Part shown: positions 1-12,366 of the stretch, piece after piece
Layout: every line of letters begins with the position of its first letter
Numbering within the stretch: the stretch's first letter is position 1
Assembly: GCA_030674155.1 (NCBI GenBank)
Contig: CM060326.1
Location: 37,185,393-37,249,392, forward strand
DNA from: Stramonita haemastoma
Taxonomy: Eukaryota > Mollusca > Gastropoda > Neogastropoda > Muricidae
Direction: 5' to 3'
Length of the DNA: 64,000 bases
The notes under the pieces: generated by a model
The model's input: only the letters and a program-made list of their open reading frames with translations
Told to the model about the DNA's origin: nothing
The model's database searches: none
Position numbers and translations under genes: made by a program

Positions 1-171
1 CTCGGTGCTTTTCAGAAATACAGGATCAGCCCATATACCGAGATGCTTGTGATTTATATTTGATGGCAAAATTAATACGTATTCTGTTCTCTCTTATACT
101 TCGGTGCAGACATAACTTGCGCAGACAATACTGTCGTTAAAAACAATACTGGCAACTCTTTAACAGCTAGG

Positions 172-382
172 AACACACACGTACGCGCGCACACGTGCCC
201 GCACACACACAGACACACACACACACGACCACGCGCCCGCGTCGCGCCCGCGCGTGCACAACACACACCACCACACAACACACACACCACACACACACAC
301 ACACACACACGCACACACACACGCACACACACACACAACACACACACACACACACACACGCACACACACGCACAACACACAC
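172..382. repeat. Impure (CA)n microsatellite with CG-rich interruptions
   Basis: An alternating purine-pyrimidine tract made mostly of CA, broken by CGCG and CCACG variants near 180-260. Open frames read here in several phases are only Thr-His, Cys-Val or Arg-Val dipeptide repeats, which shows they are not genes. Confidence 0.95.
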
Positions 383-385
383 GTT

Positions 386-844
386 ACCTAAAGAAGTATA
401 GCAACTTATCCTAACCCAGAGCAGCTTTAATGAGCCTGGTTTAGCGCATGTCTAACTTTATTGATGCCTTATTGAAAACGTCTGTAACGTCAATAAGACC
501 GTTAGAAAGAAGGTAACAGGGTAGTTTAGACATTCACCTGCCCAACAAGTAAACTGCGAGGTGTTGAGTTCCTTTCCCAGTCTTACCCAGACTGACAGCT
601 AAACCAAACTGAATGTCAACCTCTCCCGGGGAAGACTCCAGTCCAGTCGGACCGGTGTGCTTACAGACTTGTGCACGTCAAAAGATTCCACGACAGTTGA
701 ACATCAGAAACAAAAGGGAGGTACCTCCGAATTGTCTATGGCAATAACGGTAGGGTCGATTCCCAACCACTTTCCTGAAAATAAAATGCTAGTACCTTAA
801 TTGTGGGGAAAACGGTCGCAAGTTCATAAATGTCACCATTAGTG
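386..844. other. Intergenic sequence, nothing recognised
   Basis: Unique-looking, stop-rich in every frame. No motif, repeat family or RNA gene was recognised here. Confidence 0.5.
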
Positions 845-937
845 GACGTGGGGAGCTGTAGTCGAAGAACTGAAATAAAATCGTATGCGACCATTTTTTG
901 CCCACCATTAAGCTAGCTACATTCCTACTTCGGAAAG
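845..937 (+). repeat. Family E interspersed repeat, degenerate copy
   Basis: Matches other E copies in order: a degraded hairpin region, then TATGCGACC, a T-run, CCCACCATTA, and CTACTTCGG near the 3' end. The first part is eroded compared with the copies near 33.5 and 51.6 kb. No coding capacity. Confidence 0.6.
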
Positions 938-2115
938 AGGGTACACATCGTCTTAAATGTATAGTACACTAAAACGACAAGTTATACAAAAAGGGAAAGT
1001 TGGACAACAGAAAAGCAAATTTAATAAAGCCAATTGAATACAGTCAAATAAAAGACAGAATTGAAATTAAAACATCTCAGAGGAAGAACTGTTCTACTAC
1101 GCCTTTTGTAGATGCTCCTGCATGATTGAACACGTGAGCCTGTCAATCTGCTATATGATACCCTGACCTTAGACGGAATGCTCATGCCCATACCGTAGTC
1201 CATTAAAAAGGATAGCTCTGCTCTCATGTCGACGACCCCAGGCAATCTGTTCATTTCAAAGGTCACGGATAATTCATCAGGTTCTCAGGTTTTTCGTCCT
1301 GAAATGTAATCTGGTGGGGATCACTCGAAATCAAAAGATTGTTTTTACATAACAAAACCAAAGATACCCAAACAAACAAATTACAACGCCATGATATTAT
1401 TCTATATACATAACCCAAAAAATCTTTTTCTAAACCTCCAGATACCAGACCTAATTTTGTTAAAGAATTTTCTTCAATATAAACGATACATTACATTGAT
1501 CTGGCTTTTGTTTGGCTATCTGCCGATTGTATGAATTTTTGTTTTCACCTTTCATTTTTGTCTGTATTTTCTGAAGGTGCAGATGTCAGAGTATGGAAGA
1601 GTGGGAGTCAGGGTGACTAAGGCAAAGGAACTAAGGTTTGACATACAAAATAACAACAACCCACAAGAACCTGCAACATAGATCAGAAACAGAAGGTGGT
1701 ATTTTCGGGTTGCATATTGAGTGCCAACATGACAGTTCTATTTCTGTAAAAAAAAAAAAACGGAAGCTAGGCTATTGAAAACAGTGATGATTCGATTTAC
1801 AGGTAAGTGAGTTTGGTGTTTGTGTATGGTGGTGTGTTTTTGTGTGTGTTTTGTTTACAGACAGCTAGAATAGTATATACTGCACACATTTACAACAGAA
1901 AGTATGGATGACTGTATATTATGTTCAGCAAGCCATTGTAGATATATGCTCATACTTTGGTCGACAGGAACTGAAGGTATTAATTGGAGGAGAGATTGAA
2001 TTAACATGGAACAATAAGACTGCACACTCAAATCATCCTTTGAACGAGTGCATCTTTTCTACAACTACCTTGTTGATACAATTATCTCAAATGTTTATAG
2101 AATGTCTAGAATGCC
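938..2115. other. Intergenic sequence, no gene seen
   Basis: Stop-rich in both orientations, with an A-run at about 1748-1760 and a GT-rich patch at 1815-1850. An open frame at 1021-1266 on the minus strand has no recognisable domain. Confidence 0.5.
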
Positions 2116-2117
2116 GT

Positions 2118-2345
2118 ACCTCCCACACACACGCACGCACGCATACACACTCACATGCGCGTACACACACACTGATTTATTAATCAAGTATAGGATCACA
2201 TTTTTGTGTAGAGCTGCCAGATTCTGTCCAAACGTATTAAAGTTGTGTGTGTGTGTGTGTGTCGTGCGTGCGTGCGTGCGTGTGCGTGCGTGCGTGCGTG
2301 GTGGTGTGTGTGTAACGATATAGATAAGTGTGTGTGTGTGCACGC
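2118..2345. repeat. Paired (CA)n and (GT)n microsatellites in inverted arrangement
   Basis: A (CA)n/(CGCA)n tract at about 2124-2172 and a (GT)n/(GCGT)n tract at about 2245-2343 flank 70 bp of plain sequence. The two arms are complementary, so a long imperfect hairpin is possible. Confidence 0.85.
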
Positions 2346-3560
2346 GCAAAATGCAAAGGAGTAACTAGGCCCTGGAACTGTTTCTACAACAGAATGTTTA
2401 AGAAGGGGAGATAGAGGCTATGTGACCCCTGGGCATGGCAATAAGTGAAACAGAAAGAAAGAGAGAGAGGGGGGGGGGGGGGGTAGGATGAGGGCGAAGA
2501 AACGGGGAGAGTGAGGCTGAGATGCAAAAGACAGGACTCATTAAGTCCCGCTGTGGCGAGAGGGAGTTTGTTGTTATTTTGCTTTTTTCTTTCCTTAAGC
2601 TCACTGTAATCAATAAGGACAAAGCGTACGTCCGTTGTAACGGCAGAATCGTTCGCAGAAAAGATGGTGGGAGTGAAGAATCAAAGGCAAGTAAGACTGT
2701 CGTTGTGTGTGTATATAATTTATATTCATCATCATTCTTGTCAGCTTTTTTTCCTTAAACGCTTTGACAAACAAAAAATTCTAGACTTAACCATATGATA
2801 ACTATAAACCCAGTTAAATTTAGCCAGATCGGTATAGTTTTGACAAGGAATTAATCTGGTCTGATGCCTGTAGCAGATGTTTGCCTTTTTATAAGTATCA
2901 CTATTTGAGAGGAACATAAGAAAATAAACTGATAAAAGAACGAGCAAGGCTAGCGAGCGAGTGAACGAGAGAGAGGAGAAGGGGGGAGGGGGCAGAGAGA
3001 GAAGAGAAGACACATTAGTTAAAGGGAACCCATCGTAATCAAAGTTAAATCCAGGTGACCTGTTAGTAACTTTATGCAGATTTGATTGTTAAACTATTAA
3101 TATTTGATATGTTAAACAATAGCAGAGCTACCTAAGCATAATCAAGAATGGTTGGCTGTAAATCTCTGTTCAAAAGAATTTTTTCTTGACATCTTCCACA
3201 AGGCATTATTCTCATCCTAGTCCCTTACGGTGACTAGTCTTGAAGTATTGGAGGTTTGCTTTGGCTGTAGTTATCCGATTAGGAACTGTTATTCACTACC
3301 CATTGCTGCTGGTTCAAAAGCAGCCTCAGTAGTTCAGTGTTTATTTGAGCCCATTTACCAATTTAGTGATACCTGACTAAATAGTTCACAGACACGCATT
3401 TCATACAAGGGACTGATATCAACCAATAATCGGTAATTACTCAAAACATCTTTCTACCCACTTGCCCAGGGCAGTAGTGGTCCCTTTTTCTAAGGGACAT
3501 AACCGATATTGTCACTTTGACATCTTCTTGCATCGAAATGTTTCCCTCACAAAAAAGCAG
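2346..3560. other. Intergenic sequence with short GA/G tracts
   Basis: Holds a GA tract followed by a G-run of about 13 near 2457-2483 and a GA-rich patch at about 2966-3011. No gene recognised; the open frames are short and compositionally plain. Confidence 0.5.
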
Positions 3561-3569
3561 CAACAAAAA

Positions 3570-3765
3570 ACCCGTGTTATATCATTCTCTGACCTTTATG
3601 CTGAATATGACTGAATTTGTTTGCCCTTCCCCAAACTACCTTTAACCTTTTCAATTTCGTTTTCTTGTTTGTTTTTTTATAATAAGCTTAAAGAAAAACA
3701 AAGTGCGGGACATTAATCACTATATGATGTAGGAGGGAATCAATTATATTGTTTTTTTCTTTTAT
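3570..3765 (+). repeat. Paralogous block X, copy 1
   Basis: Shares an ordered series of words with 11.39-11.58 kb and 20.13-20.32 kb, including GAATTTGTTTGCCC-like and GTAGGAGGGAATCAATTA-like strings at matching spacing. It reads as an old noncoding duplicate. No open frame is conserved between copies. Confidence 0.55.
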
Positions 3766-3899
3766 ACAACAATGTTGCACTGGAGTAAGATTTTGTGTGT
3801 ACTGATGTTTTCGAAAATGGTTGTTTTGTGTGGTCTTGTTTGTTTAGGTGTTTTCGCTTTAGTGCTCTATAAAAAAATATAAGATATTCGTTTTTTCCT

Positions 3900-4245
3900 G
3901 ATATGGCCACTGTAGTACAGCATGTTACACTACAATATGTCACATTGCATTACACTACACTACACAATACTATGCCACCCTGCCCTCCCCTCCCCCTCCC
4001 CTCCCCTCCCCTCCCTACACTACACTACACTACACTACCACTGACACCCACACTACACTACACTACACTACACTACACTACACTACACTACACTACACTT
4101 TACACTTAGACTACAATTTACTACATTACACTACACTTCACTTACAATACAATACAGTACAGTACAGTCACTACAGTACATCACGCACTGTATCACTGCA
4201 CTGCACTGCACTAGCACTGCACTGCACTGTATAACACAGAACAAT
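3900..4245 (+). repeat. Degenerate CACTA-type minisatellite with C-rich core
   Basis: Built of CTACA/ACACT pentamers (best at 4012-4105) that decay into ACAGT and CACTGC variants towards 4245. A CCCCT-rich block lies at about 3982-4018. Similar but more eroded tracts recur at 6.2, 9.85, 17.6, 24.4, 27.3, 32.8 and (inverted) 40.1 kb. Confidence 0.85.
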
Positions 4246-4461
4246 GCAATGCAGTAGATACCATACTCTCCATAACAAAACGCAGTGTTTCCGATAATAT
4301 TTTTGTTTTGTTTTGGCGTTTTGTCGAATAGGAAGTGTATGTAACAAGGACATGAGACGTTGAAACAGAGAAAAGTATGCGGAAAAGAAAGATTTTTCGT
4401 CTAGAACCCAGAATTTCAGTCAGATCCACTCTCAAGACAGTATCAGGGGAGGGAGAGGGGG

Positions 4462-4463
<2 letters not shown>

Positions 4464-4527
<64 letters not shown>
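4464..4527. repeat. (GA)n microsatellite
   Basis: About 31 GA units in a row after a short G-rich lead. Confidence 0.95.
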
Positions 4528-4529
<2 letters not shown>

Positions 4530-4539
4530 TTTCACAAAA

Positions 4540-4960
4540 CGATGGGGTACAATACTGAATCGAGAAGAGGATGGTGCATGTCTCGTTCAGAATTCGATAT
4601 GCAGTCTTGTTATCCTGTGCTATTTTCATCTGTCCTTTAAATAGATGGCACACTAGCAGCCTACTTTATGTGATGAATCATAGGACAGACATATGCCTCC
4701 AGTATTTTTGATCCGCGCTGCCAGCTTGTGTCCAGCATCAAAGGTGTGTTTTTCGTTTAGCTCTGCTCAGCTTTTGAATAAGATGTAAATCAAATTACCA
4801 CTGTTTTTATTGCCTTGTGTTTACAATACACTAAACAAGTGTACTTTAGGAAAAAAAAGGTAGCACATAATGTGTAAGATCAAGTGTAAATAATATGTAC
4901 ACGTTATAGTCTGGTGTACAGCCAAACTCACTCTGAAATAGTTTTAATGTACTGCACTAC
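4540..4960 (+). repeat. Paralogous block Q, copy 1
   Basis: Aligns by eye with 6480-6800. Shared anchors in order are AGAGGATGG, GCATGTCTCG, a CACTAGCA-CCTAC string and CATCAAAGGTGTGTT. Both copies follow a GA tract and a CACTA-type tract, so the whole ordered unit seems duplicated. The open frame across 4377-4640 includes the GA tract and is not conserved. Confidence 0.65.
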
Positions 4961-4969
4961 TCATAGGTC

Positions 4970-6150
4970 ATGCTTTACCATCAAGACGTGTTTTTGGGTA
5001 TTTTGCTTTTGTTGGGTGTGAAAGAATTGTTTTAAAAAATAATTTTATCTACGGTCTTTAACCATCACAATATAAAACCTCTATAACAAATGGCTGGATA
5101 TAATACTTGCTGACAGAAAAACGTGGTATTCAACTGCAGAGTATTGTAAGCAGAACAAGTAAATACTAGAAAAAGAAATTCAAGCTTCTACAATCGGAAA
5201 ACATGTTATGGTTCACGAAATGTAATATAATCAAATGGCCACATTTCGTGTAGTGCCATAGTAGCAAATCAGAAGGCCATTGAAACATATCATTTTCCTC
5301 TCTGTGTTCCTTCATTGGGTGGGCTGCAGAGTGCCAGTCTTCTCCTGTGCTTGTAACTCTTCGAAGAGGAGAATACGATTTTAAACACAGCTGACTCCGC
5401 TCCAGAGTTTTCTAATGCACTTTATCAAAAAATGTATGCAGTGCCCCCCAAAAAAAAAAAAAAAAATCTCAAGAACTTCGTGGAGTTGTCAAGCCACGAG
5501 TGATAACCAAACCAAAGTGGGGGTAGAAAGAAAAAAGTACAGACTTCTTGTACAATATTCGACGTAAGAGTCCCATGAGTGTGTCTTGTTTCTATTTATA
5601 GTAGACTGTACACAAGTCAGCAAAAGTGAAAGAGCATACAAGTTTCTTGAGCATCAGTGTATTGAACACTAGCTGCCATAGTGTTCCTGTACTTAAGTTG
5701 TGTTTGTACATATAATCATCTGCCCGGAAATCAAGATAATAGTCGGTGCAATCCAAATACTGCCTACTTATCACTGCTTTCAACATATTTTCAAATATAG
5801 TAGAACAGATGACATTCCCACTCTGAGATCTTATAAAGAGAAAAAAAAACCCAAAAAACTACACTAAAAATCTTGCTTTGCGACATGACCTGTTTGCATA
5901 GATTTTGACTGTCAGGTCCTGATCATATGTGTCGTTCCCAAACTCATTCATGGTTTTTATGCTCTACCCTCCTAAATTCTTTATGAACTGAAAAAAATAA
6001 ATCAGTATTGGAGATAAATCAGTAATTGATGTAAGGGGGATTGAATCAAGCAGCTTCTAAATTTATGTGTACCCTACTTTGATTCACTGAAAGAAAGTTA
6101 TTTTTTGTTTGAAATGTTTCTTCAGAAAATGCCATGCCAGTGCAGTCTGT
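4970..6150. other. Intergenic sequence, no gene seen
   Basis: AT-leaning, stop-rich. Contains an A-run at about 5450-5466. Nothing else recognised. Confidence 0.5.
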
Positions 6151-6159
6151 ACTGTTCTT

Positions 6160-6315
6160 ATGTGCCCTGTCAAAGAATCGGCCTTGTCTTTTGATGTACT
6201 GCAGTACGCTAGCTGCTCTTCACTACATTCCCCTCCATTATAACCCAGTACGATGCGATGCTACCTACTGTAGTACAACCCAAACTATACATCATGATAA
6301 CACAGTGCACTATTC
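6160..6315 (+). repeat. Degenerate CACTA-type tract, second copy
   Basis: Contains scattered CACTACATTC, TACTGTAGTA and CAGTACG words of the same flavour as 3.9-4.2 kb and sits in the same place upstream of block Q copy 2. Confidence 0.5.
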
Positions 6316-6479
6316 AAAAGGTCATTTTATAGATTTGTTTGTTTTCATACCATCCAGGAAGTTAAACAGGAATGAAAGAACACCAGACAGACGCACCTAA
6401 TATGAACTTTTTTTTAGGCAACCACCCACTATTTTAGTGAACTCCTTCTTTGAGAAGAGAGAGAGGTCCTCCAAAAAGA

Positions 6480-6800
6480 CAGTAGGTCAAACTAAATCAA
6501 AAAGAGGATGGGCATGTCTCGCTGAATAGTGACATGTAATATATGATTCTTTATACAAATTCTACCTTTATTAGAGTATACACTAGCAACCTACATTTAA
6601 TGGGAAACCAAAGGAATATCTGTCTTCTGTATGTATTGATTGTGAGCCGCCCTACTGCTTCCTGTATCAAAGGTGTGTTAGTGTGTAACTATGCCCAGAT
6701 GTCCCCTTCTTGTGCTCAAGAAAACTGTTTACATTTAAAACTTTTTCTCCGCAAAGAATGTGTTTTGTTATTATTTTACCCTTTTTGCACAAGTTTGCTT
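6480..6800 (+). repeat. Paralogous block Q, copy 2
   Basis: Partner of 4540-4960 (anchors given there). A weaker resemblance is also visible at about 9000-9200 (CACTAAAGGTGTGTCTGTGT) and 11215-11350. Noncoding; the 86-residue frame at 6543-6803 is not kept in copy 1. Confidence 0.65.
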
Positions 6801-9717
6801 TAACCATATATTTGTTTCCTCTTATGTATTTACCCTCATCCTTCCTTGAGTTACTATCAGGGCTTTTAGAATGGTAAGGAGATAGTTTTATGTGGCGTGG
6901 GTTAAAAGTGATTCTGTAATGTGAGAGAGAATTAAACTTATTAGGAAATTACTTCTTTTTTATCTTATTTTTTTTTAACTTTTGTTTCTCGATACATGCT
7001 TAAGGCCAAAGTTATAAGGGTGATTTTGAACTGTGCTTTTATCGAGCATAATGATCTATTAGCAGGATACATTTAACCATACATAATCTAACCATACTTA
7101 AACTAATATGACTTCCTCTGTTACGTGTATCCAAAATACAAAAGAACTGCTCTTTTCAAAGCATAACCTACTTAGTTTCACCAGATGTTTTTGAATAGTT
7201 GGAAACTTTCTATTCTGGTGAAATCTTTCATAGGTTTTATTTGTCCTGTAATATTCTCTATGTAGTTGAAAAGAATAAGATTTTAAAGAGGTTATTTCGA
7301 GGAAATTTGGTATTTTCGTTTTTGTCTATTTGTTGTCCTCATTTGGAACAGTCGTAGTCATTAAATTGATCTAGTCTTCTTTGAAGTACAGTTCTGTTGT
7401 CAATGATAGTAATGTATGGTGAGTCTCTTTAATGAATGACATCAGCAATACTATTGGCAAAAACACGAATTAATGCAGGACTTAGTTTACAACGATACCT
7501 TTTCTGGAGGGGAGGGGGGCGTGATTTCATTTTTCCTTAAAAATGTTGCGATTGTATTTATACTATTAATGGCAATTTAAACTTTAACGAGCTATACCTA
7601 TCTTATTTAGTGTTTCTGATATATCCTAATATGTGTGTGTGGGTGTGTTTGTGTGTTGTTGTGTGTGTGTGTGTGTGTGTGTGTAAATGTAACAAATTAT
7701 ATAAAATAAATGGTCTAAGTGAAATCAAAAACAAAAGGCGTCACTTTTTTGTTTACACAAGAAGCGAACACCGGATATGGTAGCCCGATTTATCTGTTGA
7801 AGCCTCCCTGAAACAAACCACTCTGCAGTCTACGAGGTGTGTGACTCACAGTGCAGTCATGTGTCTCCTGTATTTCTGGATCACTGGCTGTCGTTTTGTT
7901 TCTAGTCACTAAAGATGTGACAGACTACGCCTCCACAAAGTCGTCAAAAAGTAGTACGTTCAAACCAAATATAGTCTATTGAACATCCCAAGTTCAAACT
8001 AAAAAACCCAGATGAATGTGACACTGTTTGCATCACATGATCGTCTCTCAAAATGACTTGTTTTGCGACTCTCTAACCTTTTGTGTTGAATTTGGCTGCC
8101 TGTCCGTAAATATGGTTGCCATCCGTCTGCCCACTCCTACCCTGACATGCTTTCAAGGCTTACATTCAGAAAATTTGAAAACACAGGATGTTGTGTAGGA
8201 AAAGGTAGCAGCATGTTATATCATACATCATGTTTGTTTATAGCAGGTTTCTGCGTATGAAATTCAGACTGGTGTTTTCAAGCAATCACGCAATCGCAGA
8301 ACCATTTACTGGTTTTAGTTTTATTCTTCTTGCTTGTGTGTAGATTTTTTGCTTGATTTGATTTTATTCCACTAGAGTCCCAGTGAAGTTATCTAGTTTC
8401 GGGACTGTACCCTTAACCAACCAATCACACAGAGGTTTCCTAATGATTTTCTCTATAGAACGGCCGTCAACAACTCTCGTTTTGCCATGTTTTTGTTTGT
8501 TTGCTGTTGTCTTTTTTTGTTAATTGAAGAGAATGAAACGGATTGTGTTTTAGAATTCATGCATTACGTTTTAATAAGAAAATCGTGATGTTCATATTAT
8601 TGCTTACAAAATTGAATATCATGAGTGTTGCCTTCTTCATCTGTTGCTTGTTTTTGTTTGTAGAGAAACTAAGCCAAGTTTGTTGATTTTATTCAAGCAG
8701 CACTTTATATACGTTGGACTGGAAGATGATGAATTACATCAAGCATACATAAATACAGTGGGGGCACATTATAGCATAGCACGACATTTGAGTACCTGTT
8801 TTAAACGAGATGGCAGTCCTGTGCCTGGCATAGCTTGCTGCGTAATAACTATACGCGTTTATCACCTTTCAAAATCCTTCTTGCTCGTAACAAAGCAAAT
8901 GAAACTACTCTGATTAGAGAGAGTATATGTTGGGGGAGGAGGGGGGCGCGAACAACAAAAGCAGGAAGCAGACAGTAAGAAAAAGGAATGTACCGCAATG
9001 GATGAAACCTAATCAACGAGGGAAAGGTGTGCCTTTAACACACAGTTTGTCATCCATTCTTCTTTGTCTGTGCTACTTGTAACAGTGGGAACCTAATATC
9101 TCTGAGTACAAAAAGCAGACAGATGCTGTCAGTATCTATTGACAATTGGCTGTCAGTTTTAGTGTCACTAAAGGTGTGTCTGTGTATAACTCGGCCAAAC
9201 TCGCGAGAAAATAATTTCGACCTTATAATCTTGATCTAATCATCACCACCTTCAACATTGAGTTAGGCTGTAAAGAAAAGGAAAGAACTGTCACTCCTTC
9301 ATTTACACAAATGTTTTTCTCTGAAAAATACGACTTTTTTTGTAATTCTGTGACTTTTTCTATGAAATAATGAGCACGTCTAGTCATGATTGCGCCTGTG
9401 GCTTCTCCCCTCATGCCTATTATTAACTTTACTTGTTTGAAATCTTAAGGATTTGAAACAGAAAAGTATTATGTGATAATAAAATTATGATTGGGAAAAT
9501 CAAGCACATGCAAGTTCACTGCTCTATATTTTTTTCTAAAGAAGCATTGTTCAACGTATTTATTCGGAAAATGATGAATCTCTTAGCTTGTTTAGGTCAA
9601 TTACATTGTGATTTCTGTGCAAGTTCTTTCACGGAGTTGATCAGTATAAAACGAGTATTATAATAAATGAAATAAGATGCAGCAGAGCCGTATATAATAC
9701 AAAGTATGAAACGAAAG
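6801..9717. other. Long stretch without recognisable genes
   Basis: AT-leaning sequence with a (GT)n microsatellite at 7631-7684 and a possible relic of block Q at about 9000-9200. An 89-residue frame at 8644-8913 has no domain I recognise and no paralogue in the window. Confidence 0.5.
7631..7684. repeat. (GT)n microsatellite
   Basis: GT repeat with a few G and T interruptions at its 5' part and a clean run at 7661-7684. Confidence 0.9.
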
Positions 9718-9737
9718 TGAGAGAGAGAGAGAGAGAG

Positions 9738-9775
<38 letters not shown>

Positions 9776-9895
9776 GTGTGTGTGTGTGTTGTGTGTGGAC
9801 GGGGGACAAAACAGTAGACTACCATAAAATAGAATAAAATAATACAAAGCAATACAGTACAGTACACAACAGTGAACTGCAATGCAATGGCATCA
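9718..9895. repeat. Compound (GA)n(GT)n microsatellite and short CACTA-like tract
   Basis: GA units at 9719-9737 pass directly into GT units to about 9798. A short ACAGTACA-rich tract follows at 9840-9890 and resembles the CACTA-type tracts elsewhere. Confidence 0.85.
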
Positions 9896-10056
9896 TATAT
9901 TAAGCTTGCGTTCTTTTTTTAAACTGGCTAGTGTTTATTTTTTCATTCTTGACATAATCATGAGAAATTTAACCTTTAATAAGAAATACAAATACATATA
10001 TAGAAAAGGATGTAAACTTTCTATTCTTGCAGAAAAATGACTTTTCCTATTATTGA

Positions 10057-10063
10057 ACCCCCC

Positions 10064-10134
<71 letters not shown>
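10057..10134. repeat. C-run plus (CT)n microsatellite
   Basis: Seven C bases and a short spacer are followed by about 33 CT units. Frames through it give Ser-Leu repeats only. Confidence 0.95.
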
Positions 10135-10138
<4 letters not shown>

Positions 10139-10384
10139 TCTCTCTTTCTCTTCTCTACTACTTATCTTTCTCTATCTATTCCTGGTTTTCTTTTTTATTC
10201 CTAACAATGACGCAAAGATTAATGTATTCACTACTTCTGGAAAAAACTATATCTTAAAGTTGCGAGTTGGTGTGAAAACAAACACAGATAAAATATTGAA
10301 ATAATATTATGTCAAGCCTGTAAAATCAACAACAGCAAAACCGCGAAAAGAAACCCTTGAAGAGAAGACAAAAGCAAGGAATCA

Positions 10385-10620
10385 AATAAAGATGCTGACG
10401 TGTACAGCGATGACGGAATCCGACTCTTCTGTGACCCGAAACTCCCTCCTGTTCCCCACTTCGCTAATCATGCTGTCTTCTCCAGGGATGTGAACTTTGT
10501 CCACATTGATTAGAGGCAAGGTATCAACAACAAACAAACAAAACGCGAAAGAAAAACAAAAGCAAGCAATCAAAAAAACCCAAACATCTTCACCCATGCT
10601 TCTCAGCAGCTCTTAATGAA
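10385..10620 (-). repeat. Paralogous block H1, copy 1, with a short conserved frame
   Basis: On the minus strand this block aligns with 16.56-16.76 kb and 29.51-29.68 kb. All three have a T-rich run of TTTG/GTTTT words followed by a frame of about 23 codons with the pattern V-H-I, then S-(I/M)-I-S, then a G. In this copy the AG that ends the T-rich run in the other two is changed, so if it was ever an exon it is disabled. Function unknown. Confidence 0.45.
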
Positions 10621-10916
10621 CCTTGTCTTATGCAATTCTAGCTTGCACTCGCCCACCCACCACCCTCCCCATCTCTCCTCCCTTTTCATTGTATCTAACC
10701 TATCATCAATGAATCACATAGCATCTATCTTTTGACAAGCATTTTTTGCCTAGGTTTGATTAAATTTGGTTTGCGTTTTGTGTTAAAGGTTGGTATCAGT
10801 GATACTTAGTAATTACAAAGGATATTCATGGATTTAGAGGAACGATTGAATTATATTGACTAACACTGCTCTAGAATCAGCTATGGTGCTATAATTTTAT
10901 TGTTTTAAAAAATCTT

Positions 10917-10992
10917 GAGAGAGAGAGAGTGTGTTGTGTGTGTGTGTGTGGTGCGTGCGTGCGTGCGTGCGTGCGTGCGTGTGTGTGTGTGT
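10917..10992. repeat. Compound (GA)n(GT)n(GCGT)n microsatellite
   Basis: Short GA run, then GT, then about seven GCGT units, then GT again. Confidence 0.9.
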
Positions 10993-11982
10993 AAAGTCTG
11001 TTTATTTGTTTATATGCAAACGGGTTTGTATGTGGTATGAACAGAACGCTACTACAAGAAGAAAAAAAAAAGGTTAACAGCAGACAAAATCGATACGAGA
11101 AGGAAGGTTTCCTCTCTCGACAAGATCCAGTATGTTGGTTTTTTTTATGTCGTTTTTGTTTAGGGGAAGGGTGGCGAAGGAGTATTAAATAGAATGTAAA
11201 CAAGCAACTTCTTTTTAGATGGCATCAAACAGGTATACTTTTATTAGTATTTAGTGAACCGTGATAATCAGCCTTCTTAACGCAGCCCTGCTGTGGGGGA
11301 ACCAATAGGATCATACCTATGTATAATCTGATGCTGCTGCTTTTAGTACACCAAGTTAACAAATACCACTGATCAAACCGTCTATCGGAAAACCTCTTAT
11401 GCTAAATATGTACCCTAAAAAACTGTCTCTTCATAATCTTACCCTTCTAAATTTGTTTGCCCTTTCCTGTCTCATCCCCACGCTTTTCTATTTGTGTGGC
11501 TCTGCCAAAAAAATGCGGATAGCATGGGAGACAAATCAACATACAGTAGGAGGAAATCAATTAAATACCGAGTTAACTTTTCTTTACTATTATCAATATT
11601 ATTATTTTTCTTGCGTAGGATTTAAAAAAAGAAAAGAAACTGTAATGCGTTGGCTCTTACCACTCTGGATATTCTTTTTATACATTATATTATTGGGGTG
11701 TGTGAAGCTAGGTAAGGTCTGTTCCCAGTGTTTGGTGCTTTGTTATCGCAGGTTGTGAAAGGAGCACTTTTTATGACTGTCACCCAATGACCTTTCTGAA
11801 CAGACCATCTGAGATTCTTTTTCATCATTACTGACATTTCAAATTGGGAGAGGATTTGGAGGTTACTTTAGGAGACTTTGGCGAGGGACATCACGCTTTT
11901 TAACGGGCAATAGAATAACACTGGCAAACTGGCTGAGATAGTGTACAAGAGTGTACTTTAACAGCTCGTTTCTTCACAGGTA

Positions 11983-12060
11983 TAGGAGGACGGGGTAGCT
12001 CAGTGGCCACAGCCTTGAGTCCCCCAAGCTAAGGTTATAAGCATTGGGCGTGGTTACCAA
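11983..12060 (+). repeat. tRNA-like SINE family C, truncated copy C1
   Basis: Carries the A-box-like string GGTAGCTCAGTGG and the CCCCAAGCTAAGG segment of family C, then stops where copy C2 begins. Only the tRNA-like head is present, so it is a truncated or tandem half-copy. Confidence 0.7.
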
Positions 12061-12366
12061 CTGGGGGACGAGATAGCTCAGTGGTCAAAACACTCGCTTT
12101 CTCCAAGCAAAGGTAAAGCAAAATTGAGCGTGGTTACGAAGTTGGTGGGCAACTGTTCGCGCCTTGGCTTCAGTAGCGCCTTGGCTTCAGTACAGTCTCC
12201 TAGTTCACCCAGCTGTAAATGGCTACCTGCCTTCTTTAGAGTAAGGGCAGGTAAAGGGACAAACAGAGAGGAGATGGGCCTCAACATGCTGACCCCTAGA
12301 GAAGCTGACGTCTCTGACATCTTGTTCCCCAATCGACCACATGGGTTTTTAGCGCACCTTTACCTT
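12061..12366 (+). repeat. tRNA-like SINE family C, copy C2
   Basis: Begins GGGGGACGAGATAGCTCAG, a good RNA polymerase III A-box match. It continues through GTTCACCCAGCTGTAAATGG and CCCTAGAGAAGCTGA and ends ACCTTTACCTTT. The minus-strand copy at 25341-25600 has the same body and the same ACCTTT-repeat end, which fixes the 3' terminus. C2 has an extra internal duplication (CGCCTTGGCTTCAGTA twice). It would depend on a LINE partner for movement. The 103- and 84-residue frames here are SINE shadows. Confidence 0.8.
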